64,000 nucleotides of DNA from NCBI RefSeq assembly GCF_000247815.1, contig NC_021700.1:19184885-19248884 (forward strand), read 5' to 3'. Shown here in pieces: positions 40,336-53,880 of the stretch (positions within the stretch are counted from its first letter, which is position 1; every line of letters begins with the position of its first letter). The position numbers were made by a program, and so were the translations under genes. This DNA is from Ficedula albicollis (taxonomy: Eukaryota; Chordata; Aves; Passeriformes; Muscicapidae). A model generated the notes under the pieces. That model was not told the origin of the DNA. It did not search any database and saw only the letters and a list, made by a program, of their open reading frames with translations.

Positions 40336-40510
40336 ACTCTAGAATCAGAAGGAAAAGAACACACTGAGAAAAAGCTAAATTCTTCCTGAGGTTATATTAT
40401 TTTCATTTCTAAGGGAATGGTATCTATATGTATATATCAGAAGATAAGGCGATTAACTGGAAAGTGTGGAACCTGAATATATTGTAAATGATATTCCATA
40501 AGGGGTTAAT

Positions 40511-41088
40511 ACAGTCCTGGTTTTGCCTGGGAGAGAATTCATTTTCTTCTAGTAGCTGTACAGTGTTCTGTTTTTGGATTCAATATGAGACTAAAGTTGA
40601 TAACACACTGATGACTTTAATTATAGCTAATAGTGTTTATTCTGATTCAAAGCTTTCCCTGCTTCTCATGCCCAGCCAACAAGAAAGCTGGAGACACACA
40701 AGAAGTGATGAGGGGACACAGCCAGGTCAGCAGGCCCAAACTGGCCAAGGGGTCATACTATATGATATCATGCATAGTAGATAAAAAAAGATAAAAAAAG
40801 GAGGAAAGCGCTGGAGGCACTGCTTTGAAAGTGTCTGGGCATCAATCAAGGAGTGATGAGCAATTGCACTGGGCATCACTTGTTTTGTGTGTTCCAACTC
40901 TTTTACTATTATTATAAGCATTATTATTTACTTCCTTTTCTGTGCCATTAAAAAGTCCTTGTATCAATTAATGAATTTTCACACCTTTACTCTTCAATAC
41001 TCTCTTTTGTCCTTTTTGAGTACATGGGATGGAATGAGCAAGAAGCTGTGGGATGCTTAGCTGCCAGCTGGCATTAAACCACAGCGGT
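40511..41088 (+). mobile_element. Solo LTR of an avian ERVL-type endogenous retrovirus
   Basis: The segment matches, region by region, a common avian ERVL-type LTR. It opens with tcctggttttgcctgggaga, then agtagctgtacagtgttctg, gataacacactgatgac and ggggacacagccaggtcagc. A TATA-like tagataaaa sits at about 40778, and the region around 40948 (gccattaaaaagtccttgta) would hold the polyadenylation signal. It closes with tgcttagctgccagctggca and ttaaaccaca. No retroviral coding sequence flanks it, so it is a solo LTR left by recombination. Many substitutions show it is old. Exact ends and target duplication were not determined. Confidence 0.82.
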
Positions 41089-42754
41089 GCTATTCCAATT
41101 TTCCATGCTGCAGTCTCCACTTTCCCTCTTAATTTTTGTCTTCTGAACATAGTTAGAAATTATAACCTGCAATACAGATAAGGAGAGGCATAGCTGCAAG
41201 TCCTACAGTATGGAACAAGAGAAAGGCTGGACATGATTAAAAATGCAAACCAGGTTTTAAAGTGGAGGAAGCAAAGCAGAAATTAAAAATAGTAGGTTTT
41301 GTCCAAGTTATCTTGAGTAAGAGTGGCAGGGAAGAAAACACCATGTTTACTGGATAAAATGAAATTCTAGAACAGAGTAAAATTACATACAAAAATTGGT
41401 AAGATCATCCCAAATTCAAGGAAAACGCAGATACTTAATCAAGTGTAATTAATTCAAGTAGTTCTCTTATACAGCCAGTGATACTTCATCTCAGTTGAAC
41501 TGTATCTGCTTGTAATCACTAGTCAGTAGAAAAAGCTTGATTCACACTTTCCACCTGAAGGGGCAAAGTTTGTACATTTCAAGCAGAGTTAAACATGTTG
41601 TGCCTGGTCATTCTAGGTAATACTGGAAGCATGGAATATCTTCAGCCAGCAGTTCTTTTCCTCGCAGGATGCCTATCAGTTCATAGAACTTAATTTTTTG
41701 AAGTTATGAAACTGGAAGCACCAAGGATATAACTTCTTGTGCGCACTGTGTTAAAGTGACTGGAGGATGGGAGGAACGACAGGTCAGCTGTGTGAGAGAC
41801 TAAGTGGTGGGCACTAGGCTGAAACTGCAAAATCTGATTCTAGCTGAGCTTCTCTGAGTGCACTGCAAATAAACACTGTATGGCAAATATGGTCACAGCA
41901 GAGGCATGCTGAGCAAGTATGTAGGCAACATAGGAACACAGACAGGAAGAAAAAACATAGTACCTGAAACTTCCCTAACACCCATTAGCAACATCTTCTT
42001 GACTTTTGCTTTAAATATTGCTTTGCACTGCGTTTAGCAAGAAAGTATTCTGTTGCGCTTTGCTTCTATTCAGTGGCATTCACCATAACAGTTTAACTGT
42101 TCTTCAGCAGTGAAATTACTGGTAACTTTTAACCAATAATAAAAGTTTTATTTCTTTGTTCAAACACATTTAGTCTTAAACACTGATAAACCTAAATTTC
42201 TGTTTTTAACCTGCATCTCTAGGCTGCTACAAAACCTGAGTTTTCGGCATCTGCAACAGAGAACTGCAGTTGTGACAACACCAGACTGGGGGTGATTGAT
42301 AAGTGAAAGGCAAGGCTGCTATTTGGAACATAAAAGTATTTTGATGCCAGGATTGCCACGGAGTTCAACAATGATTAAGTGCAAAATGTTGTAGCTGGAA
42401 TGGGATAACCCCATGCAGTAAGTACAGGCATTTTTCTGTCTAGCCAGGAAAAAGCCATCCAGAAAAGACACAAGGTTTCCGGTGGACAGGAACTTATTTA
42501 GTAAGCTAGTAAGTTTCCACAGTGTGTCCTTGCAGTAAAGGCCTCATATCCATTTGTATTAACAAAATTGTTCTCAGCTGACTGAAGGAAGTGATTTTTT
42601 TAACCATCTTAAGACCACATGGCAAATAGCATGCTAACTTTTGGGCCTCTAAGTGCAAGAAAGACACTGACATAATGGAACAAGTCCTGAGAATGACTCA
42701 AAGATGAGACCAAGAAAAGTTAAGTTTCCTCATCTGTAAGAAAAGAATACTAAG
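41089..42754. other. Non-coding intronic block, no gene seen
   Basis: No exon, transposon or simple repeat of note was recognised between the LTR and the next CR1 fragment. Confidence 0.55.
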
Positions 42755-43075
42755 CTGGGACCTCAGCACTGTCTGCAACCACTTAATAGGAATGTACAGA
42801 GAAGAGGGAGTGAGACTTACAGCAGAAGTGCACAGATATAGGATAAGTGGCAGTAGATGCAAGTTGGAACACGTTATATTCTGACTGCATGTATAAAAAT
42901 ATAATTCCCATGAGGGGGGCTGACTATCAGAACATGCTGTCCCAAGAGACTGTAGAAACCCTGCCCATGGAGATATTCAAAACCCTAGTAGGCAGTGCCT
43001 GAGCAACATGCTCGCAGCTGGAGGATGGCTAGAGATCTCAGGAACATATGGGACTTTCTGAGCTGCCTTACCACT
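42755..43075 (+). mobile_element. Old CR1 LINE fragment (3' UTR region)
   Basis: Decayed CR1 3' phrases in order: gagtgagacttacagcagaa, gtggcagtagatgcaagttg, atgaggggggctgactatca, catgctgtcccaagagactg, catggagatattcaaaaccc, gcctgagcaacatgctcgca. Both ends fade into unique sequence. Confidence 0.78.
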
Positions 43076-45350
43076 TATGGACCAGAGAATTCTTAAAATT
43101 TAGTACAGGTTTTCATAATTAGGTTAAACTCATGATAATACACTGCAAATATGTAAGAAAAACAGAATGCAGGAGAGGTAAACAAGATTATGTCTAAGGA
43201 AAGAGGATATGCTAAATATTTTGTTCTGTTTTCTGACTTAGGGACTGGCACGACCTGAAGCTAGTGGGATGAAGTTCAAAAATTAACGATTCAGTTTTTT
43301 ATGTAACAGGCAGTTGATCTCTGGAAGGGAAGAGTGGCTACAAATAACCAAAGTTAGTATGAGCTGAAGGGCACACTAAACAAGTTCATGGAAAAAAATC
43401 CATGCCATGTTAATTCAATAGGATTCACATCCTGCATATAAAACTCATAGATGAAAATGTCTGGAAGATGAAAATGTCTTAACGAGGCTTATCATATATA
43501 CTTGTGTGTTCTTAAACTATTTCTTAAAAGACTCTTTCTTAGAAATTTGCCTATGGAGAAAATCACAATCAATAAAGAAATTTTGGACTTGATGAACCAC
43601 TGCGCTCTCCAAAAACAACTGTCCTAAGGAAAAGAGATACAGTGCTCACCATTTAATAGTTAAAACCTGTGGTAACATGCAAGAGGGAAAAGCTAGTAAA
43701 AAAGAATTTCTGAAATGGAAACTGCACAGATTTGAAGATGAGCAATTTGATTTTTAAGTTCATATGGAGTGGAAAAAAGAGGAGGAACAAATGCATTCAA
43801 TAATATGATTAGGAACAAAAGGAAAAACCTCAGCTGAATAACAAAACCAGACTTTTTTAATAATAGTGTTCTGCATAATACACCAGAAGTGAAAAATGAG
43901 GACACCAAAAGCACACGATAGATACCTAAAGACATCAAAATATCCATAAGGTTTGCTTGTGGATCAGAAAGTAAGAGTAAGGAATTTAGAAACATGCACA
44001 AAGAAAGTGGATGATTTTCAGAGTGCAGTTTTCACAAAAAGTCTTTATTGCAAGCCTGAAAGTTTAGATATGCTGAGGTACCAAGAGAGTAAAAGGAATA
44101 TAAGTATATAAGAACATGTAAATATGTGTAAAATGATAAAGAATTGATAAAAATTTATAGTGACAACTCAGAATAGCTGTTATTGCAAATGCCATTTCTT
44201 ATAAATTTGCTAGTTTTTAGTCATCTTCAATTCTGAATTGGCTTAGAGTAGATTTATAAGTGAATCTGGATCTATATTTTATATTGATTTAAGTTATTTC
44301 AAGGGAGAAAACACTTCTATCTCCATTTGCATAAAACATGAATGTTGGGCTAAACACAGCAATGTAATCATTCTCAAGGAAACACAGACTTCTAGAGACA
44401 TCCAATAACAATGTTATAATCTTTTTAAAGTGTCACTTGAAGATAAAGCATTTTAAAAATTCATTTCCCCCTCCCAGAATCGCCATTAAGAACACTGCAC
44501 AGCAGGAGAGGAGTCTCACCTTTGAAAGTATTTAAGAGAACTGCTTTAAGAATACAAAAATATAGTATAAAAGTCTCTTGAATAACTTCTTAGAACATAG
44601 CCTCAGATTCTTACGTACTTGTTATGTTCAACTGTAGTATGTGTATGCTAATCCAAATCCCATTCTTCTGTCATAAATAGAGTGAGTATTCAGTTAGTTT
44701 GTCCCAGAGTACAATTAAGAAAACTCCATTTCTTGCTTCTATTACTTCACATACTACAGTAGAAATGTCTTTCCTAACCTTTTTCAACAAGTTCCAAAAT
44801 TTTCATACTTAAAAGATCCAACAAATGGGTAAAATAAATCTTTCTCTTTGCATATGACAAAGACCACCTTTCATAAATACCTCCTTATATTTTAAAATAA
44901 AATCTGAATCATTCAAAGGACTTAAAACAAATCTAGCTAGTTATCTTCACAGGTTATGAAAACTCCCGCAGAGATAAGGAACTGCCCTCATAGTGTTAAA
45001 ACATGTCTTAAGAAGTCATTTTATTAGTACTGATGAAAGAATTTTAACATTCATATTAATTGAAAGAAAAACAACAAACAACCAAGTTGCTATTCTCAAA
45101 ACAACTATGAAACAGTTCCAGGAAGGCAGTCTTCAAAAGTGTAATTTAGGTATATTTTTTGTCATTAACTAGCTAAGTAACCTGTAATTGATACATCTCT
45201 TTTATTTCCCAGTACTAGGAAATAAAATTACACATTTTTTTTTCAGGCACCACTGTAAAAATATGGCTCTCTGGCACTCTGTGCTGAAATTAAACTTATT
45301 TTTTAAAGGTCATTTTTATTATGAAAGGAATATTATTCAAATACAGATTT

Positions 45351-45430
45351 ACACACACACACACAAACCAAAGGAAAAAAAAAACCAAAAAACAAACAAA
45401 AAAAAATCAACAACAACAACAAAAAAAACA
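45351..45430. repeat. (AC)n followed by A-rich tract
   Basis: About seven AC units at 45351-45365, then A runs broken by CC, CAA and (CAA)n up to 45430. Confidence 0.88.
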
Positions 45431-47097
45431 GCTCCTAAAGCCCAAGTGAAGTCTCACAGATAGAAGTGCAGATGAAAAATAAGAGTGGCCTGAAGCTGTG
45501 CAGCCAAAACATGAGTGTTACAGATATGACAAGTGAAGTCAAGTTCTGCACACTGTTCTTTTTTTTTCCCTGAGATTCTACAGATTGCGATCACCATGCA
45601 TAAAATGAAAATAGCATGCCTCATCTTTACATCTAATCCCATGCTGTATTATGAAGAAAGGAAAAAAAAATCAGAGATCTTGAGTACTGCATTTTCCTCA
45701 ACCGTTCCTATGTCATCTTCGTATTTGTACATATTAAAGAAAAAAACCTACATGCAACAGCATTTGCTGCCGTCTAACAGTAGAGGGGGCCCACTTCCTT
45801 AGAAAAAGATCCCGGTTTTGCCTCGACAAAGTCGAATTTAGTGTCTTTACTACTACTACTAGCGAAATGGAAAACGTGAAAAAAACACTTGCAGGCATAT
45901 TATCGAAGAAAGTCACCGTGTATTGAAAATCAACAGTTATTCTAACTCCCTACGAGTTCTGACTTACTGGGAAAACCCATCCTAATTTTACCTAAATTGT
46001 TTACATTATATAAAAACAGGTGTAGAAAGTAAGTCAGAACAATAAAAAGAAGGAAAGGCTGTTACAACGCACAGTTACCACTATCTATCCAGGGTAAATG
46101 TGAATTTTCTATCCAGAAAAAGGATTGATTCATTCGGGTTTGATGTCATGTTCTTAATTAGTTGCTTCAAGAAAATTAAAAATAAATAAGACCATGACCC
46201 CATATTCTTTAAATTACTTCACTGGCACTGTAATGATTAAATTCTGATTGATCCCACCAAAGATTCATAGAAATCTTTATTTCTAGTTCTTCCCATTGAA
46301 AACGTAATTACCATTCCCCAAAACAAAAATTGCAATTTCAAATTTTTTTATTCTTCCCTTTAATTACACATACTGGAACAGCAATCTTTTTATTTATCTA
46401 CCATCATAAGTAGATTGCAAATTCCTGTTACCTGGGCTGTTTCATTGACCATATATTTAACATAACCCTATACAAATAAAGAAAAAAGGAAATAACCTAC
46501 AGTTGCCTGCAAACTACTACCATTTTCAAAAACTTATTGCCTGAGGTGCAATTTAAATATTAAAATACAAAACCAATACTTTTTTTATTTGGTGTTTAAA
46601 TTTCCAGACATCATCCTATTATTTTTAAGAAAACACAACAAAATATGTCCTCTTCCTGATTTGCATATTGACACCCTAATAATAGCATTCATCTGTTTTC
46701 AAAGGCTGAATATTTTTGTCACCAAATTACAGTGGCATATATTTTATAATAATGGAATCTCTTAGTTGTTTCTTGGGGGAGGGGAAAAATGTCTTACTAA
46801 ATATATTTAATAATGATCAAGTTAGTTCAGAATAATTCTTTGAACACTCCAATGAAGCATCATATGCAGGTTACAATAGTGGTCAATCATAAGCAGGTAC
46901 AGTGGTGAGGTACACTCATAATACACCAATAAAAGGGTTTCAATATAATACTAAGCAAGTTTTTCTTGTAGGAAATAAATAACATTCTATTTAGTACTTG
47001 CACTTTAGCAAGATCACGATTAAAATGTTAAAGACAGAGTTTGTTCAAATGATGTATTTTGCTTCAAAGATATCAAAAGCTGTTCCTGGGTATCTTC

Positions 47098-47116
47098 TTT
47101 TTTTTTTTTTTTTTTT
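47098..47116. repeat. T19 homopolymer
   Basis: Uninterrupted run of 19 T. No adjacent retrotransposon body was recognised. Confidence 0.9.
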
Positions 47117-50100
47117 AATCTTATAGCACACAACTTCTTTCTGGGACACTGCTCAAAGTTATATCTGTAGTTCCCTCTACTAAATCAGGATATAACTTTC
47201 TCTTCAATCCTCACAGCAGAATACAGTGTTCCCCACTATAGCAGTTAAAATGCCACATTTCCAAACCAGCCCCAGGAACTACTTTTCAAAACCAAAACCA
47301 AATAAGTTACACAGATGCTTGTGATTTTGGCACACCACTAGAAACTAACCGGTCATCCACATAGTTAAAATTAGATAAACTACAAAATTGATTTTACAGG
47401 GAAAGCTTCATAAGCAAATATGTATGCACAGGGTGATTAGACAGTTAAAAGGGAGCTTGGAAGAGATTTGTTCACACATCAAGCACATCCAGCTCTCAGA
47501 ATATGAAGCAACAACAAGATCTTATAAGTGCTATTAATTTTTTATATGGGCATCTATTAGTCATTTCTTACATAACATAATAAACATTTTTACAGAAATG
47601 AAAACCCAAACAAACCAACAAAACCAAAAGCAAACAGCAGAAATCCAGGCAACCTAACGGATTTGGACATGTAAAATATATGTTTTTTTCTGTAGATTTG
47701 AAATAAGGGATAAACCAAACAAAGGAAAAAAAGGAGAAGGAAACATCCAACAAATGACAAAATAATTGCATTAAAATAATATTTTTTAGAAACCTAACTA
47801 GCAGAGAACCAAGCTTTTCCTTAAACTATGGATGTCAAGTCTTCAGCAGAATATTATTTGTTATGGGTACTCAGAAAAAAATTATTTTAAAGTTGCTACA
47901 ATGTGGGAAGCTAGATTCTACTCTGCTAAAATTAGCTAGAGACAAAATTTTTCCCTCGAACAAACTACTGAGTACAGAAAAAATTTTCACGAAACTCAGA
48001 TGCTCAGAATGTTACTCCACTGTAGATTAAGATGGTCACTTGAAACGGGGTCTCCTTGCTTCTCAAGCCATGTAATTTTTACCTCGTCCTTTGAATCACC
48101 CTTATCATTTGCACAGTAAATCAGGTGAGAAAGATGTGTCAGCTGAAATTAGTCCCACCAAATCTCCACAGAATCCCAATTAATTTACAACTGAATTAAA
48201 TACAGAAATTAGTATATTCTATGTCATCTGGAGTAACAGAGGCAGCCAGAAGGTAGATTTATTAAACCTGCCCTGAAATAACAGGAAAGAGTTCAAGAGA
48301 TTCTACAGGTGCAACTAAACAGGTATCCCTCTCTTGAAACTTAATTTTATAAGACAAAGTTTATAAACACGGATAGAGGATTAAACTTAAATAACTACAT
48401 ATTTCTAAATAACTCTCAATACTTTTTTTTTTTTACGATTATGGAAACCTGGGATTTTAGTTTTTTTCTTGGAATATTTTCCATAAATCAAATTTTGCAT
48501 TTTGAGATGAAGAATAGATTTATTCATAAAATTGTAAACAAATAATTTAAATAGAAATTTTTCAATTAACACTATCCAAAATAAACCTTCAGCTAGAAAA
48601 AAAAGGTTCTTAGCTTAAAATATTAAATATCATGCTACCAAAAAATACCTCAATATGTTTAGTCTGATTATATTAATGTCCTAGAGAGAAAGCGAGTCTC
48701 TTTCATAATGACTTTGGAAGAAATTGATCAATTAAAGGATGAAACTGTAAAGATTAAGAAAGTCAAAGCAACAGTACTTATTGATTGTAAATTCTGTAAG
48801 GCACCTAAGGTAAGGGAGAAAAAATTGTATTTCCAGCTTCACGAAGTAGGCTTAGTGTGAACTCTGCATCCAAAGGACACACATGGAATAGAATATTTAT
48901 GGATTATGCAACTTCATTTAAAAGATTCATTTTGAGAATACACTACTTCAGACACCAAAACCAATCAACTGCAAGACCCCAATCTGTAGCTAAACAGGCT
49001 CTCTTACTTCTGCTGCTCATTAAGCTTATTTTTCAAGCCTAGAAAAGGGTAGTCTGGGTTATTAATGCAGTCAGAACAACAGACTTTCTACTTCTACTAT
49101 TGCCTAACATTGGAATTATATCTCTATTTCTTAGAAAACAAAGTTGTTTTGATAATGATGCACTCTTCCCTAAATGTGCATATACTCTAAACTAGCATGA
49201 ATATCTGTAGAGCTGCTGCAGGCGGGTCAGACATGAGATAACAAATCTGATTTTTGCAAATTAGTTTTAGATCAGTTTGAATTGTTATCTTGAAATGAGG
49301 TGCATATTGTAACAAACATTCTTATGTTGTAAAAAATGTACAGTACAGTAGTTGCATTAGCAAATTGATTAAATTGATTAAGAATTTAAATCTTAAAATC
49401 ATAGTTACAATTTGAAGAAATGTTGAAATATTATCAAAGCTCTATATAGAGATGCATAAAATTATTTATGCTGCAAATATTCTAGGGAAGAGATGGACTG
49501 CATCCTCTTTTACCAAGAACCAGCTTTACTGAATATTTTCTATAGTTGTAACTTCAGGAATTGATCAAAAGTTATATTAAATGAAATAGTTTACTGGCTA
49601 AATGTTCTATTCTAAGGATTTACATCATATGTCAATTATTTCTTTCTGAAGTAATAGCATTCTGCTGTCGTTTTTGTACTTCCTGATCCAATTTAAAATT
49701 GTATTCTCTGTTCTCTACTTTTACTTTTTCGGAACTGCTAACTCCTGTTCCCTGGAATCAGCCTCTTTGCTGGCTTGAAAGGAAATGACACAAAGGACTC
49801 CACAGTCATATTTCTTCTTGGCCTGCACAAACAAGAAAGCAACTCCAGGTACCTTGCCACTTAAAATATCTTTAAATACAGAAACTCAAGGCAGAAAATG
49901 GTATCAGTTTACCAGTAGGAGAAGATAGAGATGTTGCCTTGCTCAGTTTCCCACAGTATGATACTGAGTTTGGATCTGCTTCTGTTTGTGACTGCAAATT
50001 ATACTTGTGTCATTGACTAGTATTTAATTAATTTTAGATGGGGTAGAGGGATATTTAATTTTTTTCAAGATGAAACATTTTTTAAAAAAACTCCTGCATT

Positions 50101-51428
50101 CTTTCATTCACTTTGTAGTTGACATTTAATAGCGGTTTCCTTGAGGAAACTTGTGTTTATACATATGATTACACAAGTAAAGCTTTTTATGACAAAAAAT
50201 AACTATAAGAAATATTTTTAGAGTATTGAGGGTAAAAGGTATTCAGCTTGCATATGCAACATATGCCCAATGTTCCCATTGTTCCCAAGGTAGTCCAGCA
50301 ATGCTGAATAGATGTGAAAACAAAGAATTCAATTGGATGCCTAAAGCAGACAAGATTTCTCTTGAAAAATCTGCCATCTGTCTTACACTACTGTGGCCAT
50401 AATCTTCAGAAGTTGTCTGATGATGAAATTAAAATTAAAATTAAGAGTATATATGAATGCAGAAATAATATTTTAGAGTTTTGGATATACAGACATAAAC
50501 AAATCTACAGATACAAACAATGATTTGGATAAACAGGCATATACAAGTATAAAAATAATTTCTATTATAGAGTGAACTTTAATTCAAAGATGAGATACTT
50601 TGCACATATAAATATGGGTCAGCAATCTTTAAACTACGAAAATGTTAATAACGAAGGTGGGCATTCCTGTTGCCCATATATGCCCCTGTCCACACCACAG
50701 GCTGTAAGCTAGTGTTGTGGCAAAACTATCATTAAAATGTACAAAGGCAATAAACAGCAGAAAGTGAAACATACAAAATTAATGTAAGAAAATATTACTC
50801 TGTTTTTATTCCTGGCAGCTGAAGCTCATATACTTTTTAATAATGTGAAAATTTATCTAAAATTTGGCAGTATCTCCAAGTAATCATTTTCATTAAAAGC
50901 ATTACAAATTTGTTTTTCATTGAGCTGGAAGAATAATTACTGTCAACAAAAAATGAAATGTTGTAGTGCACAACATGACCTCGTACTATAAAAGTGTTTG
51001 AAATGGCAATAAACACAGTCTGCGGAAATGTGATAGTGGTTTTGCTACAATATATCTGTAAGGGTTCTACTTATGTATAGTAATGACAAAATATCATTTC
51101 AATTTGTTCTGTCAGGTTCCTGTCAAACAAATGGCAAACTGAACACCAGGGATTACAATCAAAACTTAAGTAAAATTGATCACACAAATAAAAATAGTAG
51201 TGACCCACAGCTTTTTTCAACCAGCTGAATCGTCCCAAAACCACAAAAGTTTCATCAGAAGAACGGCAAAAATTAGTAAATTGCACAGTTGCAACCATTT
51301 CAGTATCTTTACTTCAATTCCACAAAAAAATAGTCTAAGCACACATTTTGAATTCAAAAATGGTTGTCCATGGTAATGTGTCTTGATTATGTTTCTTCAA
51401 TGATTAGCTATTGCACAGGCTTAACTAG

Positions 51429-51445
51429 ATTATTATTATTATTAT
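51429..51445. repeat. Short (ATT)n microsatellite
   Basis: About five to six ATT units. Confidence 0.85.
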
Positions 51446-53514
51446 AGTGCTGAAATATTACAGCTTTAAGAGAAGAAGATATTAAAATATTATATAGCTA
51501 CTATGGAAAAAAGAGGTAGATTCACAACAAATATTTTTCACTACAATTCTGTCTCTGTCTTCCCCAAAGATTTTCAGTACCTTTTATGTACCTGTAGTCT
51601 TAACTTCTCGATATCTGACCCTGAATTTTATAATTTAAAACCTGAGTTTAATTTTACTGCATTCTAAATCACCCTGTAGAATTTGGATGATATTTCATCT
51701 TTGATACTATTTAAGTGTTTTCTTAATCTCAATTAAAAACTATCTCTCAGGGCTTCTTTTTATTTTACTCTCCAAACCCTGTTTATAAAGTAACAAAACG
51801 ATGCGACATCCTCCTAGAAATACTTACATTGTAGATACTCTACCAGAAATTGGCTGAAATTAGTTTTTGACATTGTCGGGTAGGTCTTACTTGGTGTTAT
51901 GCTGATTCTTCAATAATTTAAATGTACTAAATTGGAGTATTATATAGATATAAGTCAAATAGCTCAAGCAATGGGAAGAATAAAATGAGAGGAATTTGTT
52001 AGCCACATTTATTATCTCATTTAAAAACTAATATTAAATATATAAATGTAAAAAGAAAAATAAAGAGGGTGAATATAATATCAAATATCAATCAAGATAC
52101 GCTGAATATCCCACAGAAGACCGTTAAAGAAACAACGTACACACAAGAATTTCTTCAAAGAGATCAATCATCAACAAAGGTTTGCAACGCAGTACTCTTC
52201 AATCCTTTGTATAGTGCAACACCACCTCAGCTCTCCATTCTAAAGTATCTGATCCTCTGAGTACTAACATTTCTAAACTGCACTACAAAAAAAATATTAT
52301 TTTAAATTAATCTGAAGTGCAAATTACTGTATGGACAGTACTATATAGAATTACCATCAGATATCCAAAGTTTAAATGTCTGTTATTTACCCATTGCATA
52401 GAACGGTATTAACTAATTGGTAGGAATTAAGCTAATATATCAGGTTTATATTGCCACTCTCCCAGTATCAAATTGTTTTCAACCCCAACCTGACAGAAAA
52501 TGTGGAGTGTCTTATTCTTCAGTTGCAGTTTTTCCAGTTTCTCCTCAACTATCTTCTACTCACATATCTAATAAGAAATTATTTTGAGTTAACTCTAAAA
52601 GAAACTTTTGTAGAGATGCATCTAAACAAAACTAGAATATTATTTTGCATGCCCTTCCATTTTAGCTGGCAATTTCTGTGCAAGTAATTTTTGAATCTTC
52701 AAAATGGGACTTTTGTGAGGGCTTTATGAATAATTGAAGTACATTGCAGGCTATAGTCTCTGCACAGTGTGCTAGAAAAATCTAGGTTTGTAATCCCACT
52801 TCTCTGTAAATGAGTTACTTGAAGTCCTTTCCCCCATCAAGTGTAGGGAAATACCTTTTTTATATGACTAAATTAAAAGAAAGAAAAATAAAAGAAACAG
52901 AGAAAAATAATAATTCAATTGTTGCACAAATATCTAGTACTTCTCAAAGTATCCTTGATAAATCAAGTTCACCACCTTCCTCAGATTTCTAGGATATTAA
53001 TGTTAGCCAAGAAGGTCTAAAAGTGGTGGTTTTGACAAAATAAGAGAAGGATGTGCCATGATGTGATAAAATGAAGTAGTGTAGGAGTCTCATTCTCAAA
53101 CAGTTGAGTGAGATAGTTGAGGACAATCATCACCCATGAGTGAAACAACAGACCATCCTGTCAAAATAACCATAGAGTTTCACTGGAATGCTGAACATGC
53201 TATGAAAATATCTGGAGCTACATTTCTCTTTCACTGATAGACAAATTCTAGACATGCTGGGAGGCATCCCTCAGGGCTTTTTATCATGTTTCACTTACAA
53301 ATGGATAACAGCATAAGTCCCATTTCATATTTATCTAAAATCATGTTACAGGATTCCTACTGAAATACAGTATAAACCAAAAATATTTAGAGAAATATAT
53401 AGGAAATAAAAGACATCAAGTACTAGAGAATGCGTATTATTTTGAGCCTATAGAATTCCCAAAATAAATTAGTATGATGCATAACTCCTCTACATATGGT
53501 TGAGGTTAGGTGGT

Positions 53515-53880
53515 GCAAGGATGGTTCAGCCTGGAGACGAGACCCCATTGTAGTCTGCAACTTCCTTGGGAGGGGAAGCAGAGGGGCAGGCACTGATTTC
53601 TTCTCTATCGTAATCAGTGACAGAACTGAGGGAATGGCCTGAAGTTGTGTCAGGGTAAGTTTAGGTTGGGTACTAGGAAAAATTTTTTCCCCCAGAAGGT
53701 AGTTAAGCACTGAAACAGTCTCCCCAGAGAAGTGGTCACAGCACCAGCCTGACACAGTTCAAGAAATGTTTGGACAGTGCTCTCAAGCACATGGTGGGAT
53801 TCCTGAGGTGTCTGGCACAGGAGCTAAAGTCAAGGATCCTTTTGGGTCCTTTCCAAGTCAAGTTATTCTATGATTCGATA
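53515..53880 (+). mobile_element. CR1 LINE fragment, 3' end
   Basis: Recognised by ggttcagcctggagacgaga, agtttaggttgggtactagg, aactgagggaatggcctgaa, gtctccccagagaagtggtc and a 3' end reading gtcctttccaagtcaagtta then ttctatgattcgata, the usual CR1 terminus. 5'-truncated and non-coding. Confidence 0.88.

Larger units (their letters stand above)
43076..53514. other. Long non-coding intronic block, no gene seen
   Basis: A+T-rich with no recognised exon. It contains an (AC)n plus A-rich tract at 45351-45430, a T19 run at 47098-47116 and an (ATT)n at 51429-51445. Frames of up to 102 codons (43693-44001, minus, hydrophobic) show no homology. Confidence 0.55.

Noticed and set aside
40491..41097. 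tattcca on both sides of the ERVL LTR as a target-site duplication
   Set aside because: The left copy lies some 15 bp or more outside the likely LTR edge, and the right copy is also offset, so the match is probably chance.
43693..44001. A 102-codon hydrophobic minus-strand frame
   Set aside because: The hydrophobicity follows from T-rich codons in A+T-rich DNA; no known membrane protein family is suggested.
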